This document shows positions 33,351-41,849 of a stretch of DNA of 64,000 bases, piece by piece (within the stretch, counting starts at the first letter, position 1; each line of letters opens with the position of its first letter). The position numbers and the translations under genes are program-made. The stretch is from Bradyrhizobium sp. MOS003 (GTDB taxonomy: Bacteria; Pseudomonadota; Alphaproteobacteria; Rhizobiales; Xanthobacteraceae). The notes beneath the pieces are model-generated. The model was not told where the DNA came from, did no database searches, and saw nothing but the letters and a program-made list of their open reading frames with translations. Location of the stretch: contig NZ_PYFW01000001.1 in NCBI RefSeq assembly GCF_003020125.1, positions 1,860,001 to 1,924,000 of the forward strand, written 5' to 3'.

Positions 33351-34007
33351 ATGGCGAAGGCGACACTGACCATCAGCAGCAAGAACTATTCGTCCTGGTC
33401 GCTGCGTGGCTGGCTGCTGACGAAATTCTCCGGGCTCGATTTCGAGGAAATCGTCACCGCGCCGGATGATGCGTCGGCGCGCGCCGAAATCCTCCTGCTG
33501 TCGTCGTCGATCCTGGTGCCGTGCCTGCGCCACGACGGCGCCACGGTGTGGGATACGCTGGCGATCGCCGAATATCTCAACGAGGTGATGCCGTCAGCCG
33601 GACTGCTGCCAGATGACCGCGTGCAGCGCGCGCATTGCCGCTCGATCTGCGGCGAAATCCACTCCGGCTTCACCACCTTGCGCGCCTCGCTGCCCGTCAA
33701 TCTGAAGGGCCATTTTCCCTGCTTCAAGATCTGGTCGCGCGCGCAGGCCGACATCGACCGGGTCTGGTCGATCTGGCGCGACTGCCTGGAGATGTCGGGC
33801 GGCCCGTTCCTGTTCGGCGAGCGGCGCACCATGGCGGATGCGATGTACGCGCCGGTGGTGACGCGTTTCGTAACCTATGACGTCAAGCTCGAGCCGCAGC
33901 TGAAGGCCTATGCCGATACCATCATGGCGATGCCCGAGATGAAGGAATGGATCGCCGCGGCGCGGGAAGAGCCGGCCGAGATCGAGGAACTCGAGGTCGA
34001 ATATTAG
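33351..34007 (+). CDS. Glutathione S-transferase family protein
   Basis: A 218-residue GST. The N-terminal thioredoxin fold begins ATLTISSKNYSSWSLRGWLLTKF, with serines in the position of the zeta/beta-class catalytic residue. It continues to the glutathione-binding LVPCLRHDGATVWDTLAIAEYL. The C-terminal all-helical domain follows. The ATG is preceded by AAGGG. Divergent from phaZ with a 164-bp gap. Role is probably conjugation or isomerisation of electrophiles in the cytoplasm. Confidence 0.88.
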   Translation: MAKATLTISSKNYSSWSLRGWLLTKFSGLDFEEIVTAPDDASARAEILLLSSSILVPCLRHDGATVWDTLAIAEYLNEVMPSAGLLPDDRVQRAHCRSICGEIHSGFTTLRASLPVNLKGHFPCFKIWSRAQADIDRVWSIWRDCLEMSGGPFLFGERRTMADAMYAPVVTRFVTYDVKLEPQLKAYADTIMAMPEMKEWIAAAREEPAEIEELEVEY

Positions 34008-34277
34008 GCAGGCATTCCATGGCCCTGCCTGTTTCGGGGGCGGGGACCGGCTACAGCGGCTCCGGCGCCCATGCCCTTGTCGCGATTAACCTTTGGCGCC
34101 CGTGTTCGGCCCGCACGCTGCACAGATATTGTACGCGCCGACAGAGCTACATCGACATCTAGCCGTGAACAGCTGCGTACGCGGCCGTTCGGCTGATTCG
34201 GACGTGATTCGTTCGAGCCGCGTTCCGAAGGTTAAGGCGGAGCGCGGCCCCGTTGCATTTTGAAACAGATGCAGGCG

Positions 34278-34502
34278 TCAGGCCGCCCCGCGCTGCCTCA
34301 CGCGCGGCAGGCGCCAACCGATGACGGTCGCTTCGACCGCGATACCGGCCTCGTGGTTCTGCCATCGTCCCTCGACGTAACGGCAGGCGAACGGCAGCTG
34401 GTACGTTCCGCTGTGGTCCTCGCACAGCACTTCCAGTGCGAGGCCCGGCGGTGGTTCTCCGGCGCCGTCGAATTCCGCCAGACGTCTATCGCGCGTTGCC
34501 AT
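34278..34502 (-). CDS. Small conserved-looking hypothetical protein (74 aa)
   Basis: The ATG at 34502 follows GGGGAGA at a good distance, while the longer open frame to 34598 has no such site. The product is a 74-residue cytoplasmic protein with LEVLCEDHSGTYQLPFACRYVEGRW and a basic C-terminus. I do not recognise a family. The 270 bp between the GST stop and this gene (34008-34277) hold only a weak hairpin (AGGCAGG / CCTGCCT) near the GST end and nothing else I can name. Confidence 0.6.
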   Translation of the reverse strand: MATRDRRLAEFDGAGEPPPGLALEVLCEDHSGTYQLPFACRYVEGRWQNHEAGIAVEATVIGWRLPRVRQRGAA

Positions 34503-34684
34503 TCCAAAAATCTCCCCTAAACAAAGCCGCGGAAAGAGCGCCCACTTCTTCCGCGCGCGGATCATCGTTCCCCGTCCAAGGGAACGATACAAGCTCAACG
34601 CGAGAATGCGGTACGAGTGTGGTAGCCTTTGGTGACTGTGCGCAAACAGCGCACATTGCCGTGATCATTGGATGAGGAACCTGC

Positions 34685-35038
34685 ATGCTGCTTCGAAACG
34701 CCGGCCTTTGTTTCGCGATGTTACTGCTCGCAACGCTGGCGAATGCGCCGACGCACGCGCAGGACGTGCCCGGCATCGAGATCTGCACGGTCGAGAAGAC
34801 CATGGAGCGGCGCACCAGCTGTCTGCAAAGCAATGTCGACTTCCTGCAGAAGACGATCACCAAGCTCACGCTCGACCATCAGCAGAAGCTGGACGCGGCC
34901 AACCGCCAGATCGACGCGCTGAAGACGAGCCTTGCCGGCCTGCAGAAGACGCTTGGCGATCTCCAGGCCGCGCAAGTGAAGACGACCGAGGACCTGAAGA
35001 AGAAGCAGGACGCGCCGCCGGCGAAGGACGCGAAATAA
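34685..35038 (+). CDS. Exported coiled-coil protein (117 aa)
   Basis: A signal peptide (residues 1-25, ending THA) is followed by a short segment with two cysteines (EICTVEKTMERRTSCLQ). A long heptad-like coiled coil spans about 50-105 (LQKTITKLTLDHQQKLDAANRQIDALKTSL), ending in a Lys/Pro/Ala tail. Likely periplasmic. No family recognised. Convergent with the enolase-superfamily gene, 9 bp apart. Confidence 0.65.
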   Translation: MLLRNAGLCFAMLLLATLANAPTHAQDVPGIEICTVEKTMERRTSCLQSNVDFLQKTITKLTLDHQQKLDAANRQIDALKTSLAGLQKTLGDLQAAQVKTTEDLKKKQDAPPAKDAK

Positions 35039-35047
35039 GCGCGCCGG

Positions 35048-36151
35048 TCACGTCACGCGATATCGGTCCATCACCTCTCGATCGGGCTCGTAGCCGAGCC
35101 CCACACCCGAGGGCACCGCGACATGGCCGGTGGAATCGCTATCCGCGCGGCCGCCCCAGAGGCAGGCTTCGCGTTTCAGATAGAACAGTTCGACGAGACC
35201 ATCGTCGCGCGTCGCCAGCAGATGCAGCGTCGCGAGCAGGCCCGGGCCGAAATACGGCGAGTGCGGCACGATCTTGACGCCGAGCCGGTCGGCGAGCGCT
35301 GCGACCTTCACGAATTCCGTGATGCCGCCGACCTTGATCACCGACGGCTGGGCGTGGCTCACCGCGCCGGCCTCCATCATCTGGCGGAATTGATACTCCG
35401 TGCAGGCATTCTCGCCGGCGGCGATCCCGAGCCCGCCTTTGCTGCGCACCTCGGCGAGCGCGTCGAAGTCTTCCGGCGGCCACACCGGCTCCTCCAGAAA
35501 CATCGGCCGCGCGTCGCGGCAGGTCATCGCGAACGCGATCGCCTGCTCGGCCGTCAGGGGGCAGTTCATGTCGACCATCAGCGGAATGGCCGGCCCGATC
35601 GCCTCCCGCGCGGCGAATACCGCAGGCGCCGTGGTCTCGTGCAGCTTGATCGCGCCATAGCCGAGCGCGAGCGCCTTCTTGCATTCGCCGGCGATGTTCT
35701 CGGGCGAGCCGATCCGCAGCAGGCTCGCATAGGCGGGAATGGCCGTGCGCCTGGTCTCGCCGAGCAGGCGATGCAGGGGCACGCCCTCGACCTTGGCGGC
35801 AAGGTCCCAGAGCGCGATGTCGAGCCCCGAAATCGCGAACATGGTGATGCCGTAGCGGCCGAACAGATGCAGGTTGCGCTGGATCTGCTCCATCACGGCG
35901 GGGATGCCGGCCGCATCGGGCACCTTCAGCCCGCGGGCCTGCGGTGCGATCATCTCCGCGACGGCGCTGCGCGTGGTGCGCGGGCAGACATAGGCGAACG
36001 CGTCGCCCCAGCCGGTCAGTCCGGCATCGGTGGTGACCTCGACCAGCACCATGTCGAGCGCGGAGATCGCGGACGCGCCCTGACGGAAGCTCGCGACACC
36101 GGCATCATAGGGGATGCGGATATGATGCGCACGCACATCGGTGATTTCCAT
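35048..36151 (-). CDS. Mandelate racemase/muconate lactonising-type enolase superfamily enzyme
   Basis: A 367-residue enzyme with a capping domain (1-125) and TIM barrel. Metal ligands are Asp194 (LMVDMNCP), Glu220 (FLEEPVW) and Glu247 (AAGENACTE). The usual KxK acid-base motif is instead Lys169-Leu-His171 (AIKLHETT), and His297 (IVPHSPYFGPG) is the opposite-face base. The KxH arrangement means the reaction cannot be inferred from the standard subgroups; a sugar-acid dehydratase or racemase is plausible. The ATG at 36151 follows an open but unlikely 17-codon extension. Divergent from an SMP-30 lactonase gene, which fits sugar-acid metabolism. Confidence 0.85.
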   Translation of the reverse strand: MEITDVRAHHIRIPYDAGVASFRQGASAISALDMVLVEVTTDAGLTGWGDAFAYVCPRTTRSAVAEMIAPQARGLKVPDAAGIPAVMEQIQRNLHLFGRYGITMFAISGLDIALWDLAAKVEGVPLHRLLGETRRTAIPAYASLLRIGSPENIAGECKKALALGYGAIKLHETTAPAVFAAREAIGPAIPLMVDMNCPLTAEQAIAFAMTCRDARPMFLEEPVWPPEDFDALAEVRSKGGLGIAAGENACTEYQFRQMMEAGAVSHAQPSVIKVGGITEFVKVAALADRLGVKIVPHSPYFGPGLLATLHLLATRDDGLVELFYLKREACLWGGRADSDSTGHVAVPSGVGLGYEPDREVMDRYRVT

Positions 36152-36399
36152 GGCGCGGTTCCTCCGGGCTTTCTGGTGAGCGGTTCTGCGGAGTGTAGCC
36201 ACGAACGCCGGCTCGTTGCCAGTGGCCGTTCAGGCGCGGTCTTGTCGCGGCGCCGAAAGAATGCGCGCAACGCTGGCATACCATCCCGCTTGCTTGGCAA
36301 GCCGAGGCGACTTTGCCATAACCGCAGGCAAATCTTGCGTGTGGGGCCCGTGCCGGACATCCCGTGCAAGTCATAACAAGCAGCTGGGAGGGTCCCACA

Positions 36400-37326
36400 A
36401 TGTCCAACGTTCGCGTTCTCGCCACCGACCTCGAATTTCCCGAAGGGCCGGTCGTGATGCCTGACGGTTCGGTGGTGCTGGTGGAAATTCGCGGCCAGCG
36501 CCTGACGCGCGTTTATCCCGACGGCCGCAAGGAGATCGTCGCGAAGATTCCTGGCGGCCCGAATGGCGCGGCGCTCGGCCCCGACGGCAAGATCTACATC
36601 TGCAACAATGGCGGCTTCTCCTGGATCCCGACCCGCAACATGATCATGCCGGGTCCGCAGCCCGACGATTATCTCGGCGGCTCGATCCAGCGCGTCGATC
36701 TGCAATCCGGCAAGGTCGAGACCGTCGTTACCAAATGCGGCGAGCACGATCTGCGCGGGCCGAACGATCTGGTGTTCGACAAGCAGGGTGGCCTGTGGTT
36801 CTCCGATCTCGGCAAGCGCCGCCATCGCGAGATGGACGTCGGCGGCATGTACTATCTCAAGCCCGGTATGAACGAACTGGTCGAGGTCGTGCACGGCATC
36901 CTGCCGGCCAACGGCATCGGGCTGTCGCCGGATGAGAATACCGTCTACATCGCGGAGACGCCGACGGGCCGGCTCTGGGCCTACGAGCTCTCGGCGCCCG
37001 GCACGCTGAAGCCGCGCGACGTGATCTATCGCGGCGAGCGGGGAAAACCGATCTGCGGCCTCGGCGGCTACCAGATGTTCGACTCGCTCGCGGTGGAAGC
37101 GAACGGCAATGTTTGCGTCGCCACCCTCGTTTCCGGCTGCATTTCGGTGATCGCGCCCGACGGCACGCTGGTCGAGCAGGTCCCGACCGGCGACCGCGTC
37201 ACCACGAACATCGCCTTCGGCGGCCCCGAGTTGAAGACCGCCTACATCACGTTGTCAGGCAAAGGCGAGCTGGTCGCTATGGACTGGCCGCGCGGTGGAT
37301 TGCCGCTCAATTTCCTGAACAAGTAA
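36400..37326 (+). CDS. SMP-30/gluconolactonase family protein
   Basis: A 308-residue six-bladed beta-propeller. Repeated blades have the pattern LGPDGKIYICNNGG, LRGPNDLVFDKQGGLWFSDLG, PANGIGLSPDENTVYIAET and FDSLAVEANGNVCVATL. The metal site would use Glu in FPEGPVVMPDG, Asn in PANGIGL and Asp in FDSLAVE. Probable lactone hydrolase in sugar or sugar-acid breakdown, cytoplasmic because no signal peptide is present. GGGAGGG precedes the ATG at 36400. Divergent from the enolase-superfamily enzyme and perhaps in the same pathway. A family A repeat begins 14 bp after its stop. Confidence 0.87.
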   Translation: MSNVRVLATDLEFPEGPVVMPDGSVVLVEIRGQRLTRVYPDGRKEIVAKIPGGPNGAALGPDGKIYICNNGGFSWIPTRNMIMPGPQPDDYLGGSIQRVDLQSGKVETVVTKCGEHDLRGPNDLVFDKQGGLWFSDLGKRRHREMDVGGMYYLKPGMNELVEVVHGILPANGIGLSPDENTVYIAETPTGRLWAYELSAPGTLKPRDVIYRGERGKPICGLGGYQMFDSLAVEANGNVCVATLVSGCISVIAPDGTLVEQVPTGDRVTTNIAFGGPELKTAYITLSGKGELVAMDWPRGGLPLNFLNK

Positions 37327-37340
37327 ACGGTGCTAGTGAC

Positions 37341-37457
37341 CGTCATTGCGAGCGAAGCGAAGCAATCCAGGAATGCGTCCGCGGTGACCGTCTGGATTGC
37401 TTCGTCGCTCCAGTGCAAAATTGCCCTGCAATTTTGTCACGAGCTCCTCGCAATGAC
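37341..37457. repeat. Dispersed palindromic repeat, family A, second copy (inverted)
   Basis: Carries the same blocks as 1263-1380 in reverse order: CGTCATTGCGAGCGAAGCGAAGCAATCCAG, then CTGGATTGCTTCGTCG, the AAAATTG/CAATTTT hairpin, and GAGCTCCTCGCAATGAC. Located between the lactonase and acetyltransferase genes. Confidence 0.85.
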
Positions 37458-37474
37458 AAAAGAGAGAGTCCCGA

Positions 37475-38068
37475 ATGCCCTGGCCTGATCCCATCACCCT
37501 GCGTGGACAGCACGCCCGTCTCGAGCCGTTGTCGCAGCAGCATTACGACGGGCTGGTCGAGGCTGTGAAGGACGGCGAGATCCACAAGATCTGGTACACC
37601 CTGATCCCGACGCCGGAGAACGTGGCCAAGGAGATCGACCGCCGCCTGGGCCTGCAGGCCGCGGGCTCGATGCTGCCGTTCACCGTGTTCGACGCCGGCG
37701 GCAAGATCGTGGGACAGACCACCTACATGAACATCGATGCCGCCAACCGGCGCGTCGAGATCGGCTCGACCTGGTACGGCAAGAGCGCGCAGCGCGGCCC
37801 GCTCAACACCCAGTGCAAGCTGCTGCTGCTCACCCATGCCTTCGAGACGCTGAACTGCATCGCGGTGGAATTCCGCACCCACTTCTTCAATCATCAGAGC
37901 CGCAATGCCATCGAGCGCCTGGGCGCCAAGCAGGACGGCATCCTGCGCAGCCATCAGGTCGCGCCGAACGGTACGCTGCGCGACACCGTGGTCTACAGCA
38001 TCACCGCGGCCGAATGGCCGACGGTGCGGACGCATCTCGAATATCAACTCAACGAAAAGCCGCGCTGA
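37475..38068 (+). CDS. GNAT family N-acetyltransferase (RimJ/RimL type)
   Basis: A 197-residue acetyltransferase. It starts with a typical LRGQHARLEPLSQQHYDGLVEAV beta-alpha pair. The central strands are GKIVGQTTYMNIDAANRRVEIGSTWYG. The acetyl-CoA-binding region near QRGPLNTQCKLLLLTHAFETLNCIAVEFRTHFFNHQSRNAIERLGAKQDG matches the COG1670 (RimJ/RimL-like) branch that acetylates protein or small-molecule amines. The GMC oxidoreductase gene begins 17 bp downstream, suggesting co-transcription without an obvious functional link. Confidence 0.88.
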   Translation: MPWPDPITLRGQHARLEPLSQQHYDGLVEAVKDGEIHKIWYTLIPTPENVAKEIDRRLGLQAAGSMLPFTVFDAGGKIVGQTTYMNIDAANRRVEIGSTWYGKSAQRGPLNTQCKLLLLTHAFETLNCIAVEFRTHFFNHQSRNAIERLGAKQDGILRSHQVAPNGTLRDTVVYSITAAEWPTVRTHLEYQLNEKPR

Positions 38069-38085
38069 GCGGCGGCCGAGGCACC

Positions 38086-39732
38086 ATGGACAGATTCGAT
38101 TATGTGATCATCGGCGCCGGCTCTGCCGGTTGCGTGCTCACCAGCCGGCTGAGCGAAGACCCCTCAACCAGCGTCTGCGTGCTGGAAGCGGGGCCCTCCG
38201 ACTGGCATCCCTACATCCATCTGCCGGCGGGCTTCATCAAGACCTTCCACATGAAGAGCATCAACTGGGCCTACCAGCAGGAGCCGGGGCCCTGGACCGG
38301 CGGGCGCAGCATCTACGCGCCGCGCGGCAAGACGCTCGGCGGCTCCTCCTCGATCAACGGCCACATCTACAACCGCGGCCAGCGGATGGATTTCGACACC
38401 TGGGCGCAGATGGGCAATCGCGGCTGGGGCTATGCCGACGTGCTGCCCTACTTCAAGCGGCTGGAGAAGCGGGTCGGCGAGGGCGACGACACGTTCCGCG
38501 GCCGTGACGGCAAGCTCACGGTCACCACCATGGATTGGCGCGATCCGCTGTGCGAAGCCTTCATGGAAGGCGCGGTGTCGCTCGGCATTCCCCGCAATCC
38601 CGATTACAACGGCGCCATACAAGAGGGCGTCTCCTACTGCCAGCGCACCATCGACAAGGGCTTGCGCGTTTCCGGCTCGACCGCGTTCCTGAAGCCGGCG
38701 ATGAAGCGGCCAAACGTGCATGTGCACACCCACGCGCATGCGACCGAGATCATCTTCGAAGGCAAGCGCGCCGTTGGCGTCCGCTACACCAAGGGCGGAC
38801 GTGGCGGCACGCCGATCGAGGTGCGCGCCAACAAGGAAGTCATCCTGTCCGGCGGCACCTACAACTCGCCGCAGCTGCTTCAGCTCTCCGGCATCGGCTC
38901 GCCCGATCTGTTGCAGCAACACGGTATCGCCGTGCGTCACGCGCTGCCGGTCGGCGAGGGCCTGCAGGACCATTACGCCCCGCGCACGGTGGCGCGGGTC
39001 AAGGACATCAAGACCATCAACGAGCTTCGCCGCGGCGTCTCGCTCTGGATCGAGGCGCTGAAATGGGCGACCGCGCGCCGCGGCCTGCTGTCGCTGTCGC
39101 CGACCATGGTCTATTGCTTCTGGCATTCGGGCGAGAGCGCCGACTCATCCGACCTGCAGCTCACCTTCACGCCCGCGTCCTACAAGGAAGGCGTGCAGGG
39201 CCAGCTCGAGGACGAGCCCGGCATGACGGTGGCGTCCTGGCAGCAGCGCCCGGAGAGCCGCGGCTATGTCCGTATCCGTTCCAGCGATCCGTTCGCGCCG
39301 CCGATCATCCAGACCAACTATCTCGACGCCGAGCTCGATCGCCGCGTCATTGTCGGCGGCATGAAGCTCGCGCGCCGTCTTTTGAAGTCCGCGCCGCTGT
39401 CGCCCTATTACGCCTACGAGGATTTCCCCGGCCCCAACATCAACACCGACGACGAGTTTTTGGCCGCGGCCACCGAGCGCGGCACCACCACCTTCCACCC
39501 CGGCTGCACCTGCCGCATGGGCCCGGCGGATTCGAGCTGGGCTGTGGTCGATGACCAACTCCGCGTCCACGGCCTCGAAGGCCTCCGCGTCATCGACGCC
39601 TCGGTGATGCCACGCATGATCTCGGCGAACCTCAACGCGTCAACGATGATGATCGCCGACCGCGCCTCGGACCTGATCCGCGGCAAGCAGCCGATGGAAG
39701 CCGCGCGCATTCCGGACGCTGCGGTGGCGTGA
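38086..39732 (+). CDS. GMC family FAD oxidoreductase (choline dehydrogenase-like)
   Basis: A 548-residue flavoprotein alcohol dehydrogenase/oxidase. FAD motif DYVIIGAGSAGCVLTSRLSED opens the protein. GMC signature 1 is APRGKTLGGSSSINGHIYNRG, and signature 2 is GTYNSPQLLQLSGIGS. The catalytic region near the C-terminus has TTFHPGCTCRMG with the conserved His, followed by LRVHGLEGLRVIDASVMPRMISANLNASTMMIADRASDLI. Substrate is an alcohol, unknown in detail. There is no signal peptide, so it is cytoplasmic. A CGTAGGGTGGG repeat follows 5 bp after the stop. Confidence 0.92.
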   Translation: MDRFDYVIIGAGSAGCVLTSRLSEDPSTSVCVLEAGPSDWHPYIHLPAGFIKTFHMKSINWAYQQEPGPWTGGRSIYAPRGKTLGGSSSINGHIYNRGQRMDFDTWAQMGNRGWGYADVLPYFKRLEKRVGEGDDTFRGRDGKLTVTTMDWRDPLCEAFMEGAVSLGIPRNPDYNGAIQEGVSYCQRTIDKGLRVSGSTAFLKPAMKRPNVHVHTHAHATEIIFEGKRAVGVRYTKGGRGGTPIEVRANKEVILSGGTYNSPQLLQLSGIGSPDLLQQHGIAVRHALPVGEGLQDHYAPRTVARVKDIKTINELRRGVSLWIEALKWATARRGLLSLSPTMVYCFWHSGESADSSDLQLTFTPASYKEGVQGQLEDEPGMTVASWQQRPESRGYVRIRSSDPFAPPIIQTNYLDAELDRRVIVGGMKLARRLLKSAPLSPYYAYEDFPGPNINTDDEFLAAATERGTTTFHPGCTCRMGPADSSWAVVDDQLRVHGLEGLRVIDASVMPRMISANLNASTMMIADRASDLIRGKQPMEAARIPDAAVA

Positions 39733-39737
39733 GGTTT

Positions 39738-39853
39738 CGTAGGGTGGGTTAGCTGCGCGATTGCGCGAAGCGCAACTCGCGCGGCGTAACCCACCGCTTC
39801 TGCCGATGCGGAAACGAAAGAGGTGGGTTACGCTGACGCTAACCCACCCTACG
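39738..39853. repeat. Dispersed palindromic repeat, family E (CGTAGGGTGGG type)
   Basis: Ends are CGTAGGGTGGGTTAGC and GCTAACCCACCCTACG. Inside are the hairpin GATTGCGCGAAGCGCAACTC and a further GGTGGGTTACGC / GCGTAACCCACC pair. Other members at 60612-60700 and 62891-62986. Confidence 0.85.
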
Positions 39854-39860
39854 GCCACTG

Positions 39861-40145
39861 ATGGACAGACTGCAAATGCAACCAGGCGCCGAGCGGCAGT
39901 CAGTTGGTCAGATTGCTATCTGCGGCCTCGTCTTTGCCCGCACGGCTATTCCGGTTGGCCTGCTACTGCGCGAAGGCTGGCGCGATTAGACGCTCTTCGC
40001 CGGCCTCTGGGTGGTCATGTACTTCCTGGGCGGGATCGGATGGTTTCCTCGGGGTACACCAGTTCGAAAGGCATTTTCGTATGGCGTGCTTGTTGGCACC
40101 GTACTGCCGGCTCTGGAGTGGATGTTGACGCTGCGAGGCTCGTGA
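39861..40145 (+). pseudogene. Small membrane-protein gene broken by an in-frame amber codon
   Basis: From ATG at 39861 the frame runs 42 codons to TAG at 39987-39989, then continues open for another 51 codons to TGA at 40143-40145. The first half contains the hydrophobic stretch GQIAICGLVFARTAIPVGLLL. The second contains LFAGLWVVMYFLGGIGWF and YGVLVGTVLPALEWMLTL. Both halves together would make a ~95-residue protein with about three membrane segments. One base change in the TAG would restore it. I recognise no family. It abuts the large repeat element that begins at its last codon, whose insertion may have trimmed its 3' end. Confidence 0.45.
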
Positions 40146-40908
40146 CCCGTCGGGCAAAACACCCCGCACCCCGTCAACCCCTCCCTGCAAAAATATTCCA
40201 CTTTACCGAAATTCGGAATTGCGGCATACATCGACGCAGCCCGGCCCGACGAAGAGGGGCGGTTCGCGAGTCGTTCGAAACGCGGGCCGGGTTGCGGTGG
40301 ACGCAGCAGCGTCGGCACGAGAGGTGCGGGCAGGGCGGGTAGCCCCTGTGAGTCCGCGGCCGCGTGAAGACGAACGGCGCTGTTGCGTACGGCAAAACCG
40401 TGTGGTCCTGGCCGTCGTTGCCACGGTCAAGCCTGTCGCGGAGATGTGCGCGAGCCCAACCGGGCGGACGGCATCGGCAATTCGCGGGGCGAGGGAGGCC
40501 AGAAGGAAAGTTCGGCTCCCGGGAGATCACGGCATAAGCCGTCCGACCATCGCGCAGGGAAGGCCGGGCGTTCGGCCACACCTGTATGCTGCTGTGCGGT
40601 TTTTGTTGCGTGTGCTTTGCGCAGCAGACCGCGGGTGCCGGTCGGCGCCCGGCCTTCCCTGCGCCCTCTTTCACAAGAGGACGTGCAAGTTGAAGCAGAG
40701 CTCGGGCGCAATGCGCCGCGAGAATGCGAAGGTGCGTCCGCGATTTATGAGCGTCGGGCCAAACACTGCTCTCGTGCCCCGGACGCAGCGCAGCGCTCTC
40801 GCGGTGCGCTGCAGAGCCGGAGCCCATGTCTCCGAGCAATCAGTGTCGCCTTCTGGTCCCGGCTCCGCGCCGCAGCGTTGCACGCTGCAGCGCGTCCGGG
40901 GCACGAGA
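40144..40908. repeat. Large (~765 bp) non-coding dispersed element
   Basis: No strand shows a protein-like frame with a ribosome binding site here. The left end GACCCGTCGGGCAAAACACC shares the CCGTCGGGCAAAACA block with the family C repeats. It is followed by the AAAAATATTCCACTTTACCG AAATTCGGAA motif. The middle carries repeated GGCCGGGCGTTCGGCC and GGTCGGCGCCCGGCCTTCCCT inverted segments. The right end is a long hairpin with 17-bp arms CTCGTGCCCCGGACGC (40771 on) and GCGTCCGGGGCACGAG (40893 on). From memory, elements with this start and these motifs recur in many Bradyrhizobium genomes; I could not search. It ends 4 bp from the stop of the MoxR gene. Confidence 0.6.
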
Positions 40909-40911
40909 AGC

Positions 40912-41754
40912 CTACACTTCCCGTCGGCTCAAGAACGCCAGCCGCTCGAACAGATGCACGTCCTGCTCGTTCTTGAGCAGCGCGCCGTGCAGCGGCGGGA
41001 TCAGTTTGCGCGGGTCGCGCTCACGCAACTGCTCCACGCTCATGTCCTCGTTGAGCAGCAGCTTGAGCCAGTCCAGAAGCTCCGAGGTAGACGGCTTCTT
41101 CTTCAGCCCGGGCACTTCGCGCACCTCGAAGAAGATGCGCAGCGCTTCCTCGACGAGGCGCTTCTTGATGCCGGGGAAGTGGACGTCGACGATGCGGCCC
41201 ATCGTATCGGCGTCGGGGAACTTGATGTAGTGGAAGAAGCAGCGGCGGAGAAAAGCGTCCGGCAGCTCCTTCTCGTTGTTGGAGGTGATCATCATGATCG
41301 GGCGCTGCTTGGCCTTGATCGTCTCGCCGGTCTCGTAGACATGGAATTCCATGCGGTCGAGCTCGAGCAGCAGGTCGTTCGGGAATTCGATGTCGGCCTT
41401 GTCGATCTCGTCGATCAGGAGCACCGGGCGCTGCTCGGCCGCGAAGGCTTCCCACAGCTTGCCGCGCTTGATGTAGTTCTTGATGTCGGACACGCGCGCA
41501 TCGCCGAGTTGGCTGTCGCGCAGACGCGACACCGCGTCGTATTCGTAGAGGCCCTGCTGCGCCTTGGTGGTGGACTTGATGTGCCAGGTCAGCAGCGGCG
41601 CGTTCAGAGCCTTCGCCACTTCCTCGGCCAGCACCGTCTTGCCGGTGCCGGGCTCGCCCTTGATGAGCAGCGGGCGCTCCAGCACGATCGAGGCATTGAC
41701 GGCGACCTTGAGATCGTCGGTCGCAACATAGTCCTTGGTGCCGGTAAATTTCAT
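40912..41754 (-). CDS. MoxR-type AAA+ ATPase
   Basis: A 280-residue MoxR-family ATPase. Walker A GEPGTGKT lies at about 38-45, Walker B VLLIDEIDKAD at about 110, sensor 1 ITSNNEKELPDAF, and arginine-finger region RRCFFHYIKFPD. The small C-terminal lid domain ends FLSRREV. Such ATPases act as chaperones that mature metal enzymes or remodel complexes together with VWA-domain partners. A VWA gene lies nearby at 42219, but on the opposite strand and beyond a GlsB-type gene. The MKFTGTKDY start is favoured over a longer open frame. The 3' end touches the large dispersed element. Confidence 0.92.
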   Translation of the reverse strand: MKFTGTKDYVATDDLKVAVNASIVLERPLLIKGEPGTGKTVLAEEVAKALNAPLLTWHIKSTTKAQQGLYEYDAVSRLRDSQLGDARVSDIKNYIKRGKLWEAFAAEQRPVLLIDEIDKADIEFPNDLLLELDRMEFHVYETGETIKAKQRPIMMITSNNEKELPDAFLRRCFFHYIKFPDADTMGRIVDVHFPGIKKRLVEEALRIFFEVREVPGLKKKPSTSELLDWLKLLLNEDMSVEQLRERDPRKLIPPLHGALLKNEQDVHLFERLAFLSRREV

Positions 41755-41849
41755 TGCGTGTCCTTGGGTAATCGTCGGCGCGAGGTGCGGCCCCGGTCGC
41801 GACAAGCGAACGGCCGCGCACGGCGGCCGTTCCTGGTTCGGTCAGGCTT

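Noticed and set aside
39987..39989. TAG read as pyrrolysine or programmed readthrough
   Set aside because: No pyrrolysine genes are visible and no readthrough context is recognised. A simple nonsense mutation is enough.
40771..40908. tRNA or other structured RNA gene
   Set aside because: The long arms are ~105 bp apart and no cloverleaf, CCA or anticodon arrangement can be fitted. It looks like a repeat boundary hairpin.
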